DNA from: JAGWRA01 sp035534615
GTDB lineage: Bacteria; Acidobacteriota; Vicinamibacteria; Vicinamibacterales; CAVVIG01
Assembly: GCA_035534615.1 (NCBI GenBank)
Contig: DATLRO010000089.1
Location: 1-64,000 of the forward strand
DNA length: 64,000 nucleotides
Direction of reading: 5' to 3'
Program-made: the position numbers and the translations under genes
Shown here: positions 31,005 to 43,463 of the stretch, piece after piece
Layout: the number at the start of each line of letters is the position of its first letter
Numbering within the stretch: the first letter of the stretch is position 1
The notes under the pieces: generated by a model
Database searches by the model: none
Told to the model about the DNA's origin: nothing
What the model saw: only the letters and a program-made list of their open reading frames with translations

Positions 31005-32507
31005 TCAGCTCCGCCACCCGGTGAGCAGGGTCCAGGGATCGTTCACCACGTCCGGCGCGCCGGCGCGCCGGACGGCGGCCGGGCGCTCGTCGCAGGCGGC
31101 GGCCGCCGCCAGGGCCGCCGCCGGCACGGGCACCATGGCGGCCGAGTCCCCGGTGAGCCGCGCGTCGCCGCGGTCCAGGAACGCCGTATCGATGTCCGCC
31201 GCCGCGAAGTGCGGGTCCTCGAGGATCCGCAGCAGGAACGGGATGTTGGTCCGGATGCCGAGGATCGCGTACGCCCGCAGCGCCGCCGTTGCACGGGTCC
31301 TCGCCGCGTCACGCGTCTCGCCGGCCGCAATCAGCTTCGCCAGCATCGGATCGTAGTACACCGACACCTCGCCGCCTTCCGCCACGCCCGAATCGATCCG
31401 GATTCCCGGCCGGACGGGCTCGCGGTAGAGCAGCAGCGGACCGGCCTGCGGCAGAAATCCGTGCGCCGGATCTTCCGCATAGACGCGGCACTCGATCGCG
31501 TGACCCCGCTGGGTCAGATCGGCCTGGCGCCACGGCAGCGGCCGGCCGGAGGCCACCGTGAGCTGGGCGCGGACGAGATCGACGCCGGTCACCGCCTCGG
31601 TGACCGGATGCTCGACCTGCAGGCGCGTGTTCATCTCGAGAAAATAGAAGCGCGCCGCGTCGCCCGTGCCCTCGAGGAGGAATTCGATCGTACCGGCGCT
31701 GCGGTAGCCGACCGCGCGCGCGGCCGCCAGCGCGGCGGCCGTCATCCGGTCGCGGATGGCCGGCGTCAGGACGGGCGACGGGCTCTCCTCGATGATCTTC
31801 TGGTGCCGGCGCTGCACCGAGCACTCGCGCTCGAACAGGTGCACGACCTCGCCCCGGCCGTCGCCGAACACCTGCACCTCGACGTGCCGGGGGCGATCGA
31901 CCAGCCGCTCCACGTACAGCGTGCCGTCGCCGAACGCCGCGACCGCCTCGCGGCGCGCCGCCGGAATCGCGGCGTCGAGCTCGGCCTCGGTGCGCACGGT
32001 CCGCATGCCCTTGCCGCCGCCGCCCGCCGACGCCTTGATCAGCACCGGCAGCCGGATGCGCAGCGCCTCCTGCCGGATGCCGGCGTCGGACTGATCCACC
32101 GGCGTGCCGCCCGGCACCACCGGCACGCCCGCGGCCTCGGCGACGCGCCGCGCTTCGATCTTCGATCCCATGCGCTCGATGACCGCCGCCGGCGGCCCCA
32201 CGAACGTGAGCCCGGCGTCCTCGCACGCCGCCGCGAACCCGGGATTCTCGGACAGGAACCCGTAGCCGGGGTGGACGGCGTCGGCGCCGCTCGATCGCGC
32301 GGCGTCGATCAGCCGGCTGATCGACAGGTAGCTCTCGGCCGCGATCGCCGGCCCGATGAGCACGCTGCGATCGGCGGCGAACCGGTGCGGCGACCGGGCG
32401 TCCGCCTCGGAATAGACGGCGACGCTCTCGATGCCGGTCTCCCGGCAGGCGGCGGCGATCCGCCGCGCGATCTCTCCGCGATTGGCGATGAGCAGACGTT
32501 GAATCAT
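31005..32507 (-). CDS. Biotin carboxylase subunit of an acyl-CoA carboxylase (probably methylcrotonyl-CoA)
   Basis: A 500-residue ATP-grasp biotin carboxylase that carboxylates the carrier's biotin with bicarbonate and ATP. QRLLIANRGEIARRIAAACRE opens the family; HPGYGFLSENPGFA, the glycine-rich ATP lid KASAGGGGKGMRTV, the EMNTRLQVEHPVTEAVTGVDLV active-site segment and IECRVYAEDPAHGFLP follow. The C-terminal BT and biotinyl domains normally fused in MccA are on the next gene. The role in leucine catabolism is inferred from the neighbours: hydratase, carboxyltransferase and HMG-CoA lyase. Confidence 0.93.
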   Translation of the reverse strand: MIQRLLIANRGEIARRIAAACRETGIESVAVYSEADARSPHRFAADRSVLIGPAIAAESYLSISRLIDAARSSGADAVHPGYGFLSENPGFAAACEDAGLTFVGPPAAVIERMGSKIEARRVAEAAGVPVVPGGTPVDQSDAGIRQEALRIRLPVLIKASAGGGGKGMRTVRTEAELDAAIPAARREAVAAFGDGTLYVERLVDRPRHVEVQVFGDGRGEVVHLFERECSVQRRHQKIIEESPSPVLTPAIRDRMTAAALAAARAVGYRSAGTIEFLLEGTGDAARFYFLEMNTRLQVEHPVTEAVTGVDLVRAQLTVASGRPLPWRQADLTQRGHAIECRVYAEDPAHGFLPQAGPLLLYREPVRPGIRIDSGVAEGGEVSVYYDPMLAKLIAAGETRDAARTRATAALRAYAILGIRTNIPFLLRILEDPHFAAADIDTAFLDRGDARLTGDSAAMVPVPAAALAAAAACDERPAAVRRAGAPDVVNDPWTLLTGWRS

Positions 32508-32532
32508 GACGGGGGGGTTCCGGGCCGTCGGA

Positions 32533-33315
32533 CTAGCCGACCCACGACGCCTTGCGCTTCTCCAGGAACGCCGACATGCCTTCCTGGCCTTCCGGCGACA
32601 CGCGCCGCGTGGCGATGGCCCGCGCCGTGATCGGCATCGCGTCGGCGACCGAGCGCCCCCAGACCTCCGGAATGAGCGCCTTGGCGGCGGCGATCCCCTG
32701 CGGCCCCGCGCTCAGGAGCTCGCGAACGTAGCCATCCACCGCGGCGTCCAGCTGCTCGGACGGGACCACGGCGTGCACGAGTCCGATCTCGCGCGCCCGC
32801 GCCGCCGGGAACCGGGCCCCGGTCAGGAACAGCTCGCGGGCGGCCGATCGGCCGATCTTCGCGAGGGCGAACGGGGAGATGACCGCCGGCAGAATCCCGA
32901 GCTTCACCTCGGTGAAGCCGAAGACCGCCTGCTCCTCCGCCACGACGATGTCGCACACGGCCGCCAGGCCGCAGCCGCCGCCGAGCGCCGCCCCGTGGAT
33001 CCGGCCGACGAGCGGCACCGGCAGCGTGTCGAGCGCTGCGAACATCGCGGACATCGCCATCGCGTCGCGGAGGTTCTCCGCTTCCGTGTACCGCACGCTC
33101 TTCGACATCCACGCGAGGTCGGCGCCGGCACAGAACAGCTTGCCGGCCCCCGACAGGACGACGACGCGCAGGGCAGGATCGGCAGCCGCCTCCTGCGCCC
33201 ATTCCGTCAGCTCGGCGATGACCGTTTCGTTGAACGCGTTTCGGACGTCAGGACGGTTGAGCACCAGGTGTTCGACGGCGCCCTCGCGACGGGTCAGCAG
33301 ATGGGTGTAGGACAT
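32533..33315 (-). CDS. Enoyl-CoA hydratase family protein, probable methylglutaconyl-CoA hydratase
   Basis: A 260-residue crotonase-fold enzyme. LSGAGKLFCAGADLAWM has the oxyanion-hole and glycine motif, and GRIHGAALGGGCGLAAVCDIVVAEEQAVFGFTEVKLGI holds the second oxyanion loop and the two catalytic-position acidic residues. The placement inside the methylcrotonyl-CoA carboxylase / HMG-CoA lyase set indicates 3-methylglutaconyl-CoA hydration to HMG-CoA. ATG at 33315; a run of 7-bp repeats separates it from the upstream carboxyltransferase gene. Confidence 0.9.
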   Translation of the reverse strand: MSYTHLLTRREGAVEHLVLNRPDVRNAFNETVIAELTEWAQEAAADPALRVVVLSGAGKLFCAGADLAWMSKSVRYTEAENLRDAMAMSAMFAALDTLPVPLVGRIHGAALGGGCGLAAVCDIVVAEEQAVFGFTEVKLGILPAVISPFALAKIGRSAARELFLTGARFPAARAREIGLVHAVVPSEQLDAAVDGYVRELLSAGPQGIAAAKALIPEVWGRSVADAMPITARAIATRRVSPEGQEGMSAFLEKRKASWVG

Positions 33316-33323
33316 GGGAACAA

Positions 33324-33367
33324 GGAATGAGGGAATGAGGAATGAGGAATGAGGAATGAGTAATGAG
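33324..33367. repeat. 7-bp tandem repeat GGAATGA, about six units
   Basis: Units of GGAATGA occupy the gap between the carboxyltransferase stop and the hydratase start: five regular or near-regular copies (one has an extra G) and a GTAATGA variant. On the coding (minus) strand the run reads TCATTCC. It is a simple-sequence microsatellite that could vary in length and so change the spacing before the hydratase start codon. Confidence 0.85.
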
Positions 33368-33369
33368 CG

Positions 33370-34977
<1,608 letters not shown>

Positions 34978-35068
34978 AGGGCGTTGCGGGTCCGGCCCAG
35001 GCCGCCGGCGGGTCCGGCACCGGCGGCGAGGTCCGAACCGGCGCGGGCGGCGATGGCCCGGCGCGATC

Positions 35069-35233
35069 CTACCAGCCGCAGCAGTCGGTCTTGAAGCCGC
35101 AGGCGGGGCAGCGCCAGACGGCGTGCATGCGGTACATCTCGGCACCGCACCGGTCGCACAGCACTTTTTCCTGGCCAGCCTGCTTCGGAGGGAGCGACGG
35201 CGCGGGCGATGCCGGCGGGATCGGCTCGGACAT
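35069..35233 (-). CDS. Small zinc-ribbon protein
   Basis: A 54-residue protein from the ATG at 35233 (an upstream in-frame start is possible). The N-terminal 25 residues are proline-rich and disordered-looking; the rest is a four-cysteine ribbon, LCDRCGAEMYRMHAVWRCPACGF, followed by KTDCCGW. Such mini-ribbons are common and unassigned. It lies upstream of the carboxyltransferase gene on the same strand, 91 nt away, and may be the first gene of that operon. Confidence 0.65.
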   Translation of the reverse strand: MSEPIPPASPAPSLPPKQAGQEKVLCDRCGAEMYRMHAVWRCPACGFKTDCCGW

Positions 35234-35605
35234 GGCGGCATTATCGCAGGTCGACGAGGCGGACGCCACCCCGCGGCGCGCACGCGCGATCGCGGAGGCT
35301 CGCGCGCGCTGCGTGCGGCACCGCCGGCGCCGCCGCGCGCTGCCACGATCCTCCGGAGGCGCTCCCGATCGCCCGGGCGGCGCGCACAGGTGCCGGGGGC
35401 GCCAGGGTGTTGTAATCGGAAACTCGACAGGAGCGATGTGGCGTCAATGCAGACGAATATTTGTATCGAATAACAACAAGCTCAAGTGTAATGTATTGAA
35501 AACAGTCACTTGCTGCGATATGCTCGAGTCGAAACAGTCCCTCGCCTGAAGCCCGAGCCAGATGGCAGGCGGCGAACGTCTTTTGATACGGGGAATGAGC
35601 CGGTT
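35234..35605. other. 372-nt intergenic region, GC-rich then AT-rich
   Basis: The first 180 nt are GC-rich with no recognisable signal. The last 170 nt (about 35440-35540) are strikingly AT-rich, with runs such as TTGTATCGAATAACAACAAG, and hold the promoter candidate of the sigma-54 regulator. No gene was seen. Confidence 0.6.
35496..35524 (+). promoter_or_regulatory. Promoter candidate for the sigma-54 response regulator
   Basis: TTGAAA (35496-35501) and TATGCT (35519-35524) are separated by 17 nt inside an AT-rich patch, giving a transcript leader of about 75 nt before the ATG at 35606. Confidence 0.5.
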
Positions 35606-36994
35606 ATGAGCGTGAAACGCAAGAAGCGCGTCCTGGCGATCGACGATGAGGCCTCGATGACGGAGTGGCTGCAGATCCTGCTGGAGCACGCCGGGTACGA
35701 GGTGCGGACCGCGCTGATCGGGACGCGCGGCGAAGAGACCTTCAAGAGCTGGCGGCCGGACGCCGTCGTGACCGACCTGATGCTGCCGGACATGGACGGG
35801 ATCGAGCTGGTGCGGCGGTTCAAGGAGGCGAACCCGGACGTCGAAGTGATCGTGATCAGCGGGCAGGGGAGCATCTCGCGGGCGGTCGACGCCGTGAAGG
35901 CGGGGGCGTCGTACTTCGTGGAGAAGCCGGTGGAGCCGGAGGGGCTGCTGGCGCTGCTGGAGAAGGCGATCGCGCACCGGAACCTGCAGGCGGAGAACCA
36001 GGAGCTGAAGCGGCAGCTGCAGGACCGCTACAAGTTCGCGAACATCATCGGCAAGAGCCGGAAGATGCAGGAGCTGTTCGAGCTGGTCGAGAGCGTGGCG
36101 GCGAGCGACGCGAACATCCTGATTCAGGGGGAGAACGGCACGGGCAAGGAGCTGATCGCCAACGCGATTCACTTCAACAGCCTGCGGGCGAAGGGGCCGT
36201 TCATCAAGATCAACTGCGCGGCGATTCCCAAGGATCTGATCGAATCGGAGCTGTTCGGCTATCGCAAGGGGGCGTTCACGGGGGCGCTGACGGACAAGGA
36301 AGGGCTGTTCGAGATGGCGGAGGGCGGCTCGCTGCTGCTCGACGAGATCGGGGAGATGCCGGCGTACCTGCAGACGAAGCTGCTGCGGGTGCTGCAGGAA
36401 CGGGAGTACCGCCCGATCGGGAGCGATCGGATCGTGCACGTCGATTTCCGGCTCATCTGCGCGACCAACATCGACGTGGACGCCGCGCTGCGGGACGGCC
36501 GGCTGCGCGAGGACCTGTACTTCCGCATCAACACGATCACGCTCCGGGTGCCGCCGCTGCGGGAGCGGACGGAGGACATCCCGCTGCTGTGCGACTACTT
36601 CCTGGAGAAGTTCCGGCAGCGGTATCAGAAGAACGTCAAGACGCTGGCGCCGGCGGTCTACCATCTGCTCATCCGGAACCACTGGGCGGGCAACGTCCGG
36701 GAGCTGGAGAACGCCATCGAGCGGGCGGTGCTGGTCTGCAAGGGGAACGAGATCACGCCGAACGATCTGCCGGAATCGATCCGGGGCGAGGGGGGCGCGT
36801 CGGCGGAGTTCGTCATCCCGCCGCACCGGACGCTGGCCGAGATCGAGAAGATGGCCATTCTCCAGACGCTGCAGCGGACGAACTGGAACAAGCAGGAGGC
36901 GGCGCAGATTCTCGGGCTCTACCGGCCGACGCTCTACAGTAAGATGAAGAAGCACGAGATCATCGACGCCGGAAAGACGGCGCGTTCGTCCTGA
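35606..36994 (+). CDS. Sigma-54-dependent response regulator (NtrC family)
   Basis: A 462-residue three-domain activator. An N-terminal receiver has Asp57 (VVTDLMLPDMDG) as phosphorylation site with the acidic pocket AIDDE and Lys in YFVEKPVEP. The AAA+ domain has Walker A GENGTGKELIANAIH, the sigma-54-contacting GAFTGA loop, and Walker B GGSLLLDEIGEM. The C-terminal Fis-type HTH is NWNKQEAAQILGLYRPTLYSKMKKHEI. It drives transcription from -24/-12 promoters when phosphorylated. No histidine kinase is adjacent, so its signal is unknown. ATG at 35606; the Mla operon starts 23 nt after its stop. Confidence 0.95.
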   Translation: MSVKRKKRVLAIDDEASMTEWLQILLEHAGYEVRTALIGTRGEETFKSWRPDAVVTDLMLPDMDGIELVRRFKEANPDVEVIVISGQGSISRAVDAVKAGASYFVEKPVEPEGLLALLEKAIAHRNLQAENQELKRQLQDRYKFANIIGKSRKMQELFELVESVAASDANILIQGENGTGKELIANAIHFNSLRAKGPFIKINCAAIPKDLIESELFGYRKGAFTGALTDKEGLFEMAEGGSLLLDEIGEMPAYLQTKLLRVLQEREYRPIGSDRIVHVDFRLICATNIDVDAALRDGRLREDLYFRINTITLRVPPLRERTEDIPLLCDYFLEKFRQRYQKNVKTLAPAVYHLLIRNHWAGNVRELENAIERAVLVCKGNEITPNDLPESIRGEGGASAEFVIPPHRTLAEIEKMAILQTLQRTNWNKQEAAQILGLYRPTLYSKMKKHEIIDAGKTARSS

Positions 36995-37017
36995 TCCGGA
37001 TCCGCGCGGAACGGCTG

Positions 37018-37815
37018 ATGGCAGGCACCCTGACCGAGCGACTCGGGGATGTGGTCCTGGACGCGCTCGCGTCGGCGGGCGCCTATTTCCTGTTCGCCGG
37101 CCGCGCGCTGGTCGGGCTCGTCCGCCCGCCGTTCGAAGTCCGGGAAGTGCTCCGGCAGGTCTACGTCCTCGGCTGGCGCTCGGCCCCCCTCATCCTCACC
37201 TCCGGCTTCGCGGTCGGCGTCGTGCTGTCGATGCACACGCGGGCGACGCTCGAGCGGTTCGGTGCGATCGCGCTGATTCCGACCGGCCTCGGCGTCGTCA
37301 TGATCCGCGAGACCGGCCCGCTGGTGGCCGGCCTGCTCGTCGCCGGCCGGGCCGGCGCCGGCATCGGGGCGGAGCTCGGCGCGATGCGCGTGACCGAGCA
37401 GATCGACGCGCTCGAGGCGATTGCGGTCGACGCGTTCAAGTACCTGGCGGTCACCCGCATCCTGGCCTGCATGCTGGTGCTGCCGATCCTGACCACCCTG
37501 ATGGATTTCGCCGGCATCCTCGGCGGGTTCGCCGCCGAGGCGGCCGCGACCGGGATGTCGTGGTCGCTGTACCTCCACCGGGCGTTCTCGCTGATCGGCT
37601 ACGCGGACTTCGTGACCGCCACGCTCAAGACGATCGTGTTCGGGTTCATCATCGGCAGCGTGGCCGCGTACCTCGGCTTCAACGCGACCCGCGGCACCGA
37701 GGGAGTCGGCGAGGCGTCGACCCGCAGCGTCGTGGCGGCGTCGATCCTGCTGATCCTGAGCGACGTGGTGCTGGTGAAGCTGATCTTCCTCCTGTTTCCG
37801 CAGATCGCCTCATGA
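37018..37815 (+). CDS. mlaE: MlaE family ABC transporter permease
   Basis: A 265-residue inner-membrane permease of the MCE/Mla phospholipid transport system, which moves lipids between the inner and outer membrane. It has the family's GFAVGVVLSMHTRATLERFGA entry and the conserved RETGPLVAGLLVAGRAGAGIGAELGAMRVTEQIDALEAI block, then several transmembrane helices. Its stop overlaps the ATG of mlaF (ATGA). ATG at 37018, shortly after the response regulator gene. Confidence 0.92.
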   Translation: MAGTLTERLGDVVLDALASAGAYFLFAGRALVGLVRPPFEVREVLRQVYVLGWRSAPLILTSGFAVGVVLSMHTRATLERFGAIALIPTGLGVVMIRETGPLVAGLLVAGRAGAGIGAELGAMRVTEQIDALEAIAVDAFKYLAVTRILACMLVLPILTTLMDFAGILGGFAAEAAATGMSWSLYLHRAFSLIGYADFVTATLKTIVFGFIIGSVAAYLGFNATRGTEGVGEASTRSVVAASILLILSDVVLVKLIFLLFPQIAS

Positions 37816-38558
37816 CGGGCGGCACGCCGGCAGTCCGGCTCGACCAGGTGTCGAAGGCGTTCGGCGGCCGCCCGGTGCTCCGGGCGGTCTCGCTGGAGAT
37901 TCCGGCCGGCTCGGCGTTCTGCGTGCTCGGGCGCAGCGGCAGCGGCAAGAGCGTGACGCTGAAGCACATCATCGGCCTGATCGCGCCCGACTCGGGCCGG
38001 GTCTTCGTCCAGGGGACCGACATCACCGGGCTGCGCGGCCGGGCGCTGTCGGCCGTGCGCCGGCGGATGGGGTTCGTGTTCCAGGACTCGGCGCTCTTCG
38101 ATTCGATCACGGTCGGCGAGAACGTCGCGTTTCCGCTGCGGCGGCACACGAGGCTGCCCGACCGCGAGATCGTCCGGCGGGCCCGCGGGAAGCTCGCCGA
38201 GGTCGGGCTGGACGGCGAGTTCGAGAGGATGCCGGCCGATCTGTCCGGCGGCATGCGGAAGCGCGCCGGGCTGGCGCGCGCGATGGTGCTCGATCCGGAC
38301 ATCCTGCTCGTGGACGAGCCGAGCGCCGGTCTCGATCCGATCACGTCGCGCGAAATCGACGCGCTGCTCATCGGCCTCCGCCGAGCCGGGACGACGCTGG
38401 TCGTCGTGACGCACAATATCCCGAGCGCCAGGGCCATCGGCGATGAACTGGCCGTGCTGGACGGCGGGCGCCTGATCGCGCGGGGCACGGCCGCGGCGCT
38501 GGAGCGGAGCGAGGAGCCGCTCGTGCGCGCGTTCATGCGGTCGGCCACAGGAGGATAG
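37812..38558 (+). CDS. mlaF: MlaF-type ABC transporter ATP-binding protein
   Basis: A 248-residue ABC ATPase that powers the Mla permease. Walker A is GRSGSGKSVTLKHIIGL, Q-loop VFQDSALF, signature LSGGMRKRAGLARAM, Walker B ILLVDEPSAGLDP, switch His VTHNI. The order E-F-D matches known operons. The ATG overlaps the mlaE stop and three bases separate the stop from mlaD. Confidence 0.93.
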   Translation: MTGGTPAVRLDQVSKAFGGRPVLRAVSLEIPAGSAFCVLGRSGSGKSVTLKHIIGLIAPDSGRVFVQGTDITGLRGRALSAVRRRMGFVFQDSALFDSITVGENVAFPLRRHTRLPDREIVRRARGKLAEVGLDGEFERMPADLSGGMRKRAGLARAMVLDPDILLVDEPSAGLDPITSREIDALLIGLRRAGTTLVVVTHNIPSARAIGDELAVLDGGRLIARGTAAALERSEEPLVRAFMRSATGG

Positions 38559-38561
38559 CGG

Positions 38562-39923
38562 ATGCCGCACTCGTCGTCCCGGCTCGTGGGCATCGGCGTG
38601 TTCGTGCTGGGCGGCATCGCGCTGTTCGTCACGGGGCTGTTCCTGATCGGACAGCGGCAGCTCGCCTTCACGCCGAAGTTCACCGTGTACGCCGAGTTCG
38701 CGAAACTCAGCGGCCTGGAGGTCGGCGACAACGTCCAGGTGTCGGGCATGCAGGCCGGCCAGGTGCAGGCGATCGGCCTGCCGGCGGTGCCCGGGCAGAA
38801 GTTCCGCGTGGCGCTCGAGATCCGCAGCGACCTGCACCCCCTCGTCCGGACCGATTCCGTCGCGACGATCGACACCCAGGGGCTGATCGGCAGCACGTAC
38901 CTGCAGGTGAGCCGCGGCAGCGCGGGGGCGCCGGAGGCGCCGGCCGGCGGCCTGATCGAGAGCCGCGAGCCGTTCGATTTCGCCGACCTGCTGCAGCAGC
39001 TCGGGCGGACGGTCGCGCTCGTCAACGAGACCGTCAGGAACATTCAGGGGAACGTGATCCGGATCGTCCACTCGGTCGCGGACGTGGCCGAGAACGCGCA
39101 GACGATCATCACCGACGTCGGCCGCAACCTCCAGCGGATCACGGCGGCCGGCGTCCGGGTCGCGCGCGACATCCGGCGCGTCGCCGACGACATCCGGGAG
39201 GGCCGCGGGACGATCGGCAAGCTGGTGACCGACGACACCCTGTACCGGCAGGTCACCCGGCTCGCGAGGACGGCCGGGCAGATTGCCGACCGCGTGCGCG
39301 ACGTCATCGCACAGGCCCGGCAGCTGATCGTGAAGCTGCAGGGAAGCGGCGGCCGTGTCCAGGGGCTGGCGGGCAACCTCCAGGAGACCATGGACAGCGC
39401 GCGGACGGCGCTTGGCGACATTTCGGACGCGATGGATGCGCTGAAGCACAACTTCCTGCTGCGCGGCTTCTTCCGGCAGCGCGGTTATTTCGACCTGACG
39501 CAGCTCTCCCCTTCGGAGTACCGGCAGGGGGTGCTCGAGCGCGGGAACCGCCAGAAGCTGCGGATCTGGCTGAAGACGGACGTGCTGTTCGCGCTGGGGC
39601 CCGACGGGGTGGAGCGACTGACCGATGGCGGGAAGCTGCGGCTCGATTCGGCCATGGCCGGGTTCCTGCCATACCTGCCGGACGCCGTCCTGGTGATCGA
39701 AGGCTACGCGACGTCCGGGTCGCGGGCGCAGCAGTTCCTGAAGGCGCGCGATCGCGCGGCGACCGTCCGGGCCTATCTGATCGAGCGCTTCCACCTGGAC
39801 CCGAAGACGACCGGGCTGATGCCGCTCGGCGCCCGGGCGGACGGCAGCCCGGCCGGAAACGGCACCTGGTCCGGCGCCGCCCTGTCGCTGTTCGTCGATC
39901 GCGACCTGACGTCGCGGCCGTAG
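38562..39923 (+). CDS. mlaD: MlaD/MCE family substrate-binding protein with an OmpA-like C-terminus
   Basis: A 453-residue periplasmic lipid-carrier protein. One N-terminal transmembrane helix (VGIGVFVLGGIALFVTGLFLIG) anchors it; the MCE domain (about residues 35-120, FTVYAEFAKLSGLEVGDNVQVSGM) follows. A long helical region (residues 130-300) would form a tube as in MCE proteins. The last 90 residues look like an OmpA/MotB peptidoglycan-binding fold: LVIEGYATSGSRAQQFLKAR, then AATVRAYLIERFHLDPKTTG. This tail is unusual for MlaD. Codes three bases after mlaF. Confidence 0.85.
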   Translation: MPHSSSRLVGIGVFVLGGIALFVTGLFLIGQRQLAFTPKFTVYAEFAKLSGLEVGDNVQVSGMQAGQVQAIGLPAVPGQKFRVALEIRSDLHPLVRTDSVATIDTQGLIGSTYLQVSRGSAGAPEAPAGGLIESREPFDFADLLQQLGRTVALVNETVRNIQGNVIRIVHSVADVAENAQTIITDVGRNLQRITAAGVRVARDIRRVADDIREGRGTIGKLVTDDTLYRQVTRLARTAGQIADRVRDVIAQARQLIVKLQGSGGRVQGLAGNLQETMDSARTALGDISDAMDALKHNFLLRGFFRQRGYFDLTQLSPSEYRQGVLERGNRQKLRIWLKTDVLFALGPDGVERLTDGGKLRLDSAMAGFLPYLPDAVLVIEGYATSGSRAQQFLKARDRAATVRAYLIERFHLDPKTTGLMPLGARADGSPAGNGTWSGAALSLFVDRDLTSRP

Positions 39924-39990
39924 CGGTGGTTTGCGGTCCGGCGGATCGGGTGGTAAGGTGGGCGTATTCCAGGCAACCGGGAGGTCACGC

Positions 39991-40263
39991 GTGCGGGAGC
40001 CGGTGCAGGTGGCGGCGGCGACGGTACTGGGCGCCGTGATTGGCGGCGTGACCGGCTACCTGTTCTTCACCAATCGGGGCCGGCGGCTGCGGCGGGATCT
40101 CGAGCCGCGCCTCGACGACCTGATGCGCGACGTGGACCGGCTGCGCGCGGCCCTGCAGAAGACGGCGCGCGCTGCGGACGAGGGGTGGCGGCTGCTCGAC
40201 GAGATCGCGAACCCTCCCGATCGCGCCCGGGACGAATCCTGGGAGGCGACGGCGCCGTTCTGA
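39991..40263 (+). CDS. YtxH-like small membrane-anchored protein
   Basis: A 90-residue protein with one N-terminal transmembrane segment (AAATVLGAVIGGVTGYLFFT), then a basic turn and an amphipathic helix (LRRDLEPRLDDLMRDVDRLRAAL), as in YtxH/DUF948-like stress proteins. GTG at 39991, preceded by GGGAGG eight bases upstream, is chosen over the TTG at 39931. Unknown role; possibly envelope related because of the Mla neighbours. Confidence 0.65.
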   Translation: MREPVQVAAATVLGAVIGGVTGYLFFTNRGRRLRRDLEPRLDDLMRDVDRLRAALQKTARAADEGWRLLDEIANPPDRARDESWEATAPF

Positions 40264-40294
40264 CGCAGGCCCCCTTCTCTTCGGTCCGAGACGC

Positions 40295-41242
40295 GTGAGC
40301 GCTTCCCCTGACCGGACGACAGCGTCGGCTCTGCCTCACCGCCTGCGGGTCATCGCCCGCTGGATGCGGACGAGCCTCCGGCTGATCGGCCGGGCCGCCT
40401 GGGCGGCGCTCGTCGAGTTCACCCGCAACAGCCAGCCGCTCACGTACGCCGCCTCCATCGCCTTCTACACGCTCCTGTCGCTGTTTCCGAGCCTGCTGCT
40501 CGCGTTCAACCTGCTGGGGTGGCTGAGCGCGACCGGCGGCGCGCGCACGCGGGTCATCTCGTTCCTGCTGCACTATTTTCCCGCGCGGTTCGATTTCATC
40601 CTGTCGCAGCTCAACGCGTTTCACGCCGGCGTCACCATCAGCCTCACCGGCGGGCTCGCCCTGATCTGGGCGTCGCTCGGCGTGTTCGGGGCGATTTCCG
40701 ACGCGGTCAATTACGCCTGGGGGGTGGAGCACCAGCGCAGCTTCCTGAAGCAGCGGCTGGTCGCCTTCAGCATGCTGCTGCTGGCCGGCGTGATCCTGCT
40801 GGCGGCGCTGCTGCTGGTGAGCGCTGCCGCCGTCGTGCAGGCCAGCTGGTTCGCCGATGCGCTGCGACAGTTTCGCGGACTGATGCTGATCGCCCGGCTC
40901 GCGAGCCGCTACGCCGCCACCCTGCTCCTGATCCTCGTCGTCGGGCTCGTGTTCTATTTCGTGCCGAACGCGAAGGTCCGGTTCCGTGACGTCTGGCTGG
41001 GCGCGGTCGTGACAGGACTCGCCTGGAAGGGGACGCTGGTGGGCTTCTCCTGGTACGTGCACGACATCGGACGGTTCGCCTCGGTCAACGGATCGATCGC
41101 GACCGTGATCGTCTTTCTCATCTGGGTGTACGTCTCGGCGCTCGTCATGCTGCTCGGCACGCAGTTCACCGCGGCCCACGCCCGGCTCGTCCGCGGCCTG
41201 CCCGCCTCCGCCCATCAGCCAGCCGCGCCGACACCGAGGTAG
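40295..41242 (+). CDS. YihY/BrkB family inner membrane protein
   Basis: A 315-residue multi-spanning protein with the BrkB fold. YAASIAFYTLLSLFPSLLLAFNLLG and LIWASLGVFGAISDAVNYAWGV are the family signatures, and the final helices end in FLIWVYVSALVMLLGTQFTAAHAR. The once-claimed RNase BN role of the E. coli homologue is not accepted; function is unknown. Starts at GTG 40295, 31 nt after the YtxH-like gene. Confidence 0.88.
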   Translation: MSASPDRTTASALPHRLRVIARWMRTSLRLIGRAAWAALVEFTRNSQPLTYAASIAFYTLLSLFPSLLLAFNLLGWLSATGGARTRVISFLLHYFPARFDFILSQLNAFHAGVTISLTGGLALIWASLGVFGAISDAVNYAWGVEHQRSFLKQRLVAFSMLLLAGVILLAALLLVSAAAVVQASWFADALRQFRGLMLIARLASRYAATLLLILVVGLVFYFVPNAKVRFRDVWLGAVVTGLAWKGTLVGFSWYVHDIGRFASVNGSIATVIVFLIWVYVSALVMLLGTQFTAAHARLVRGLPASAHQPAAPTPR

Positions 41243-41290
41243 GGCAGACGCCGGGGCGAGGTGCGACGCCCCGAGCCCCGAGCCGCCGCA

Positions 41291-41296
41291 TATAAT
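41291..41296 (+). promoter_or_regulatory. Perfect TATAAT -10 box directly before a start codon
   Basis: TATAAT at 41291-41296 is only six bases from the ATG at 41303. Transcription would start at or next to the ATG, giving a leaderless mRNA. No clear -35 box lies 17 nt upstream (GC-rich). Confidence 0.55.
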
Positions 41297-41302
41297 GGTC
41301 GG

Positions 41303-43462
<2,160 letters not shown>

Positions 43463-43463
43463 G

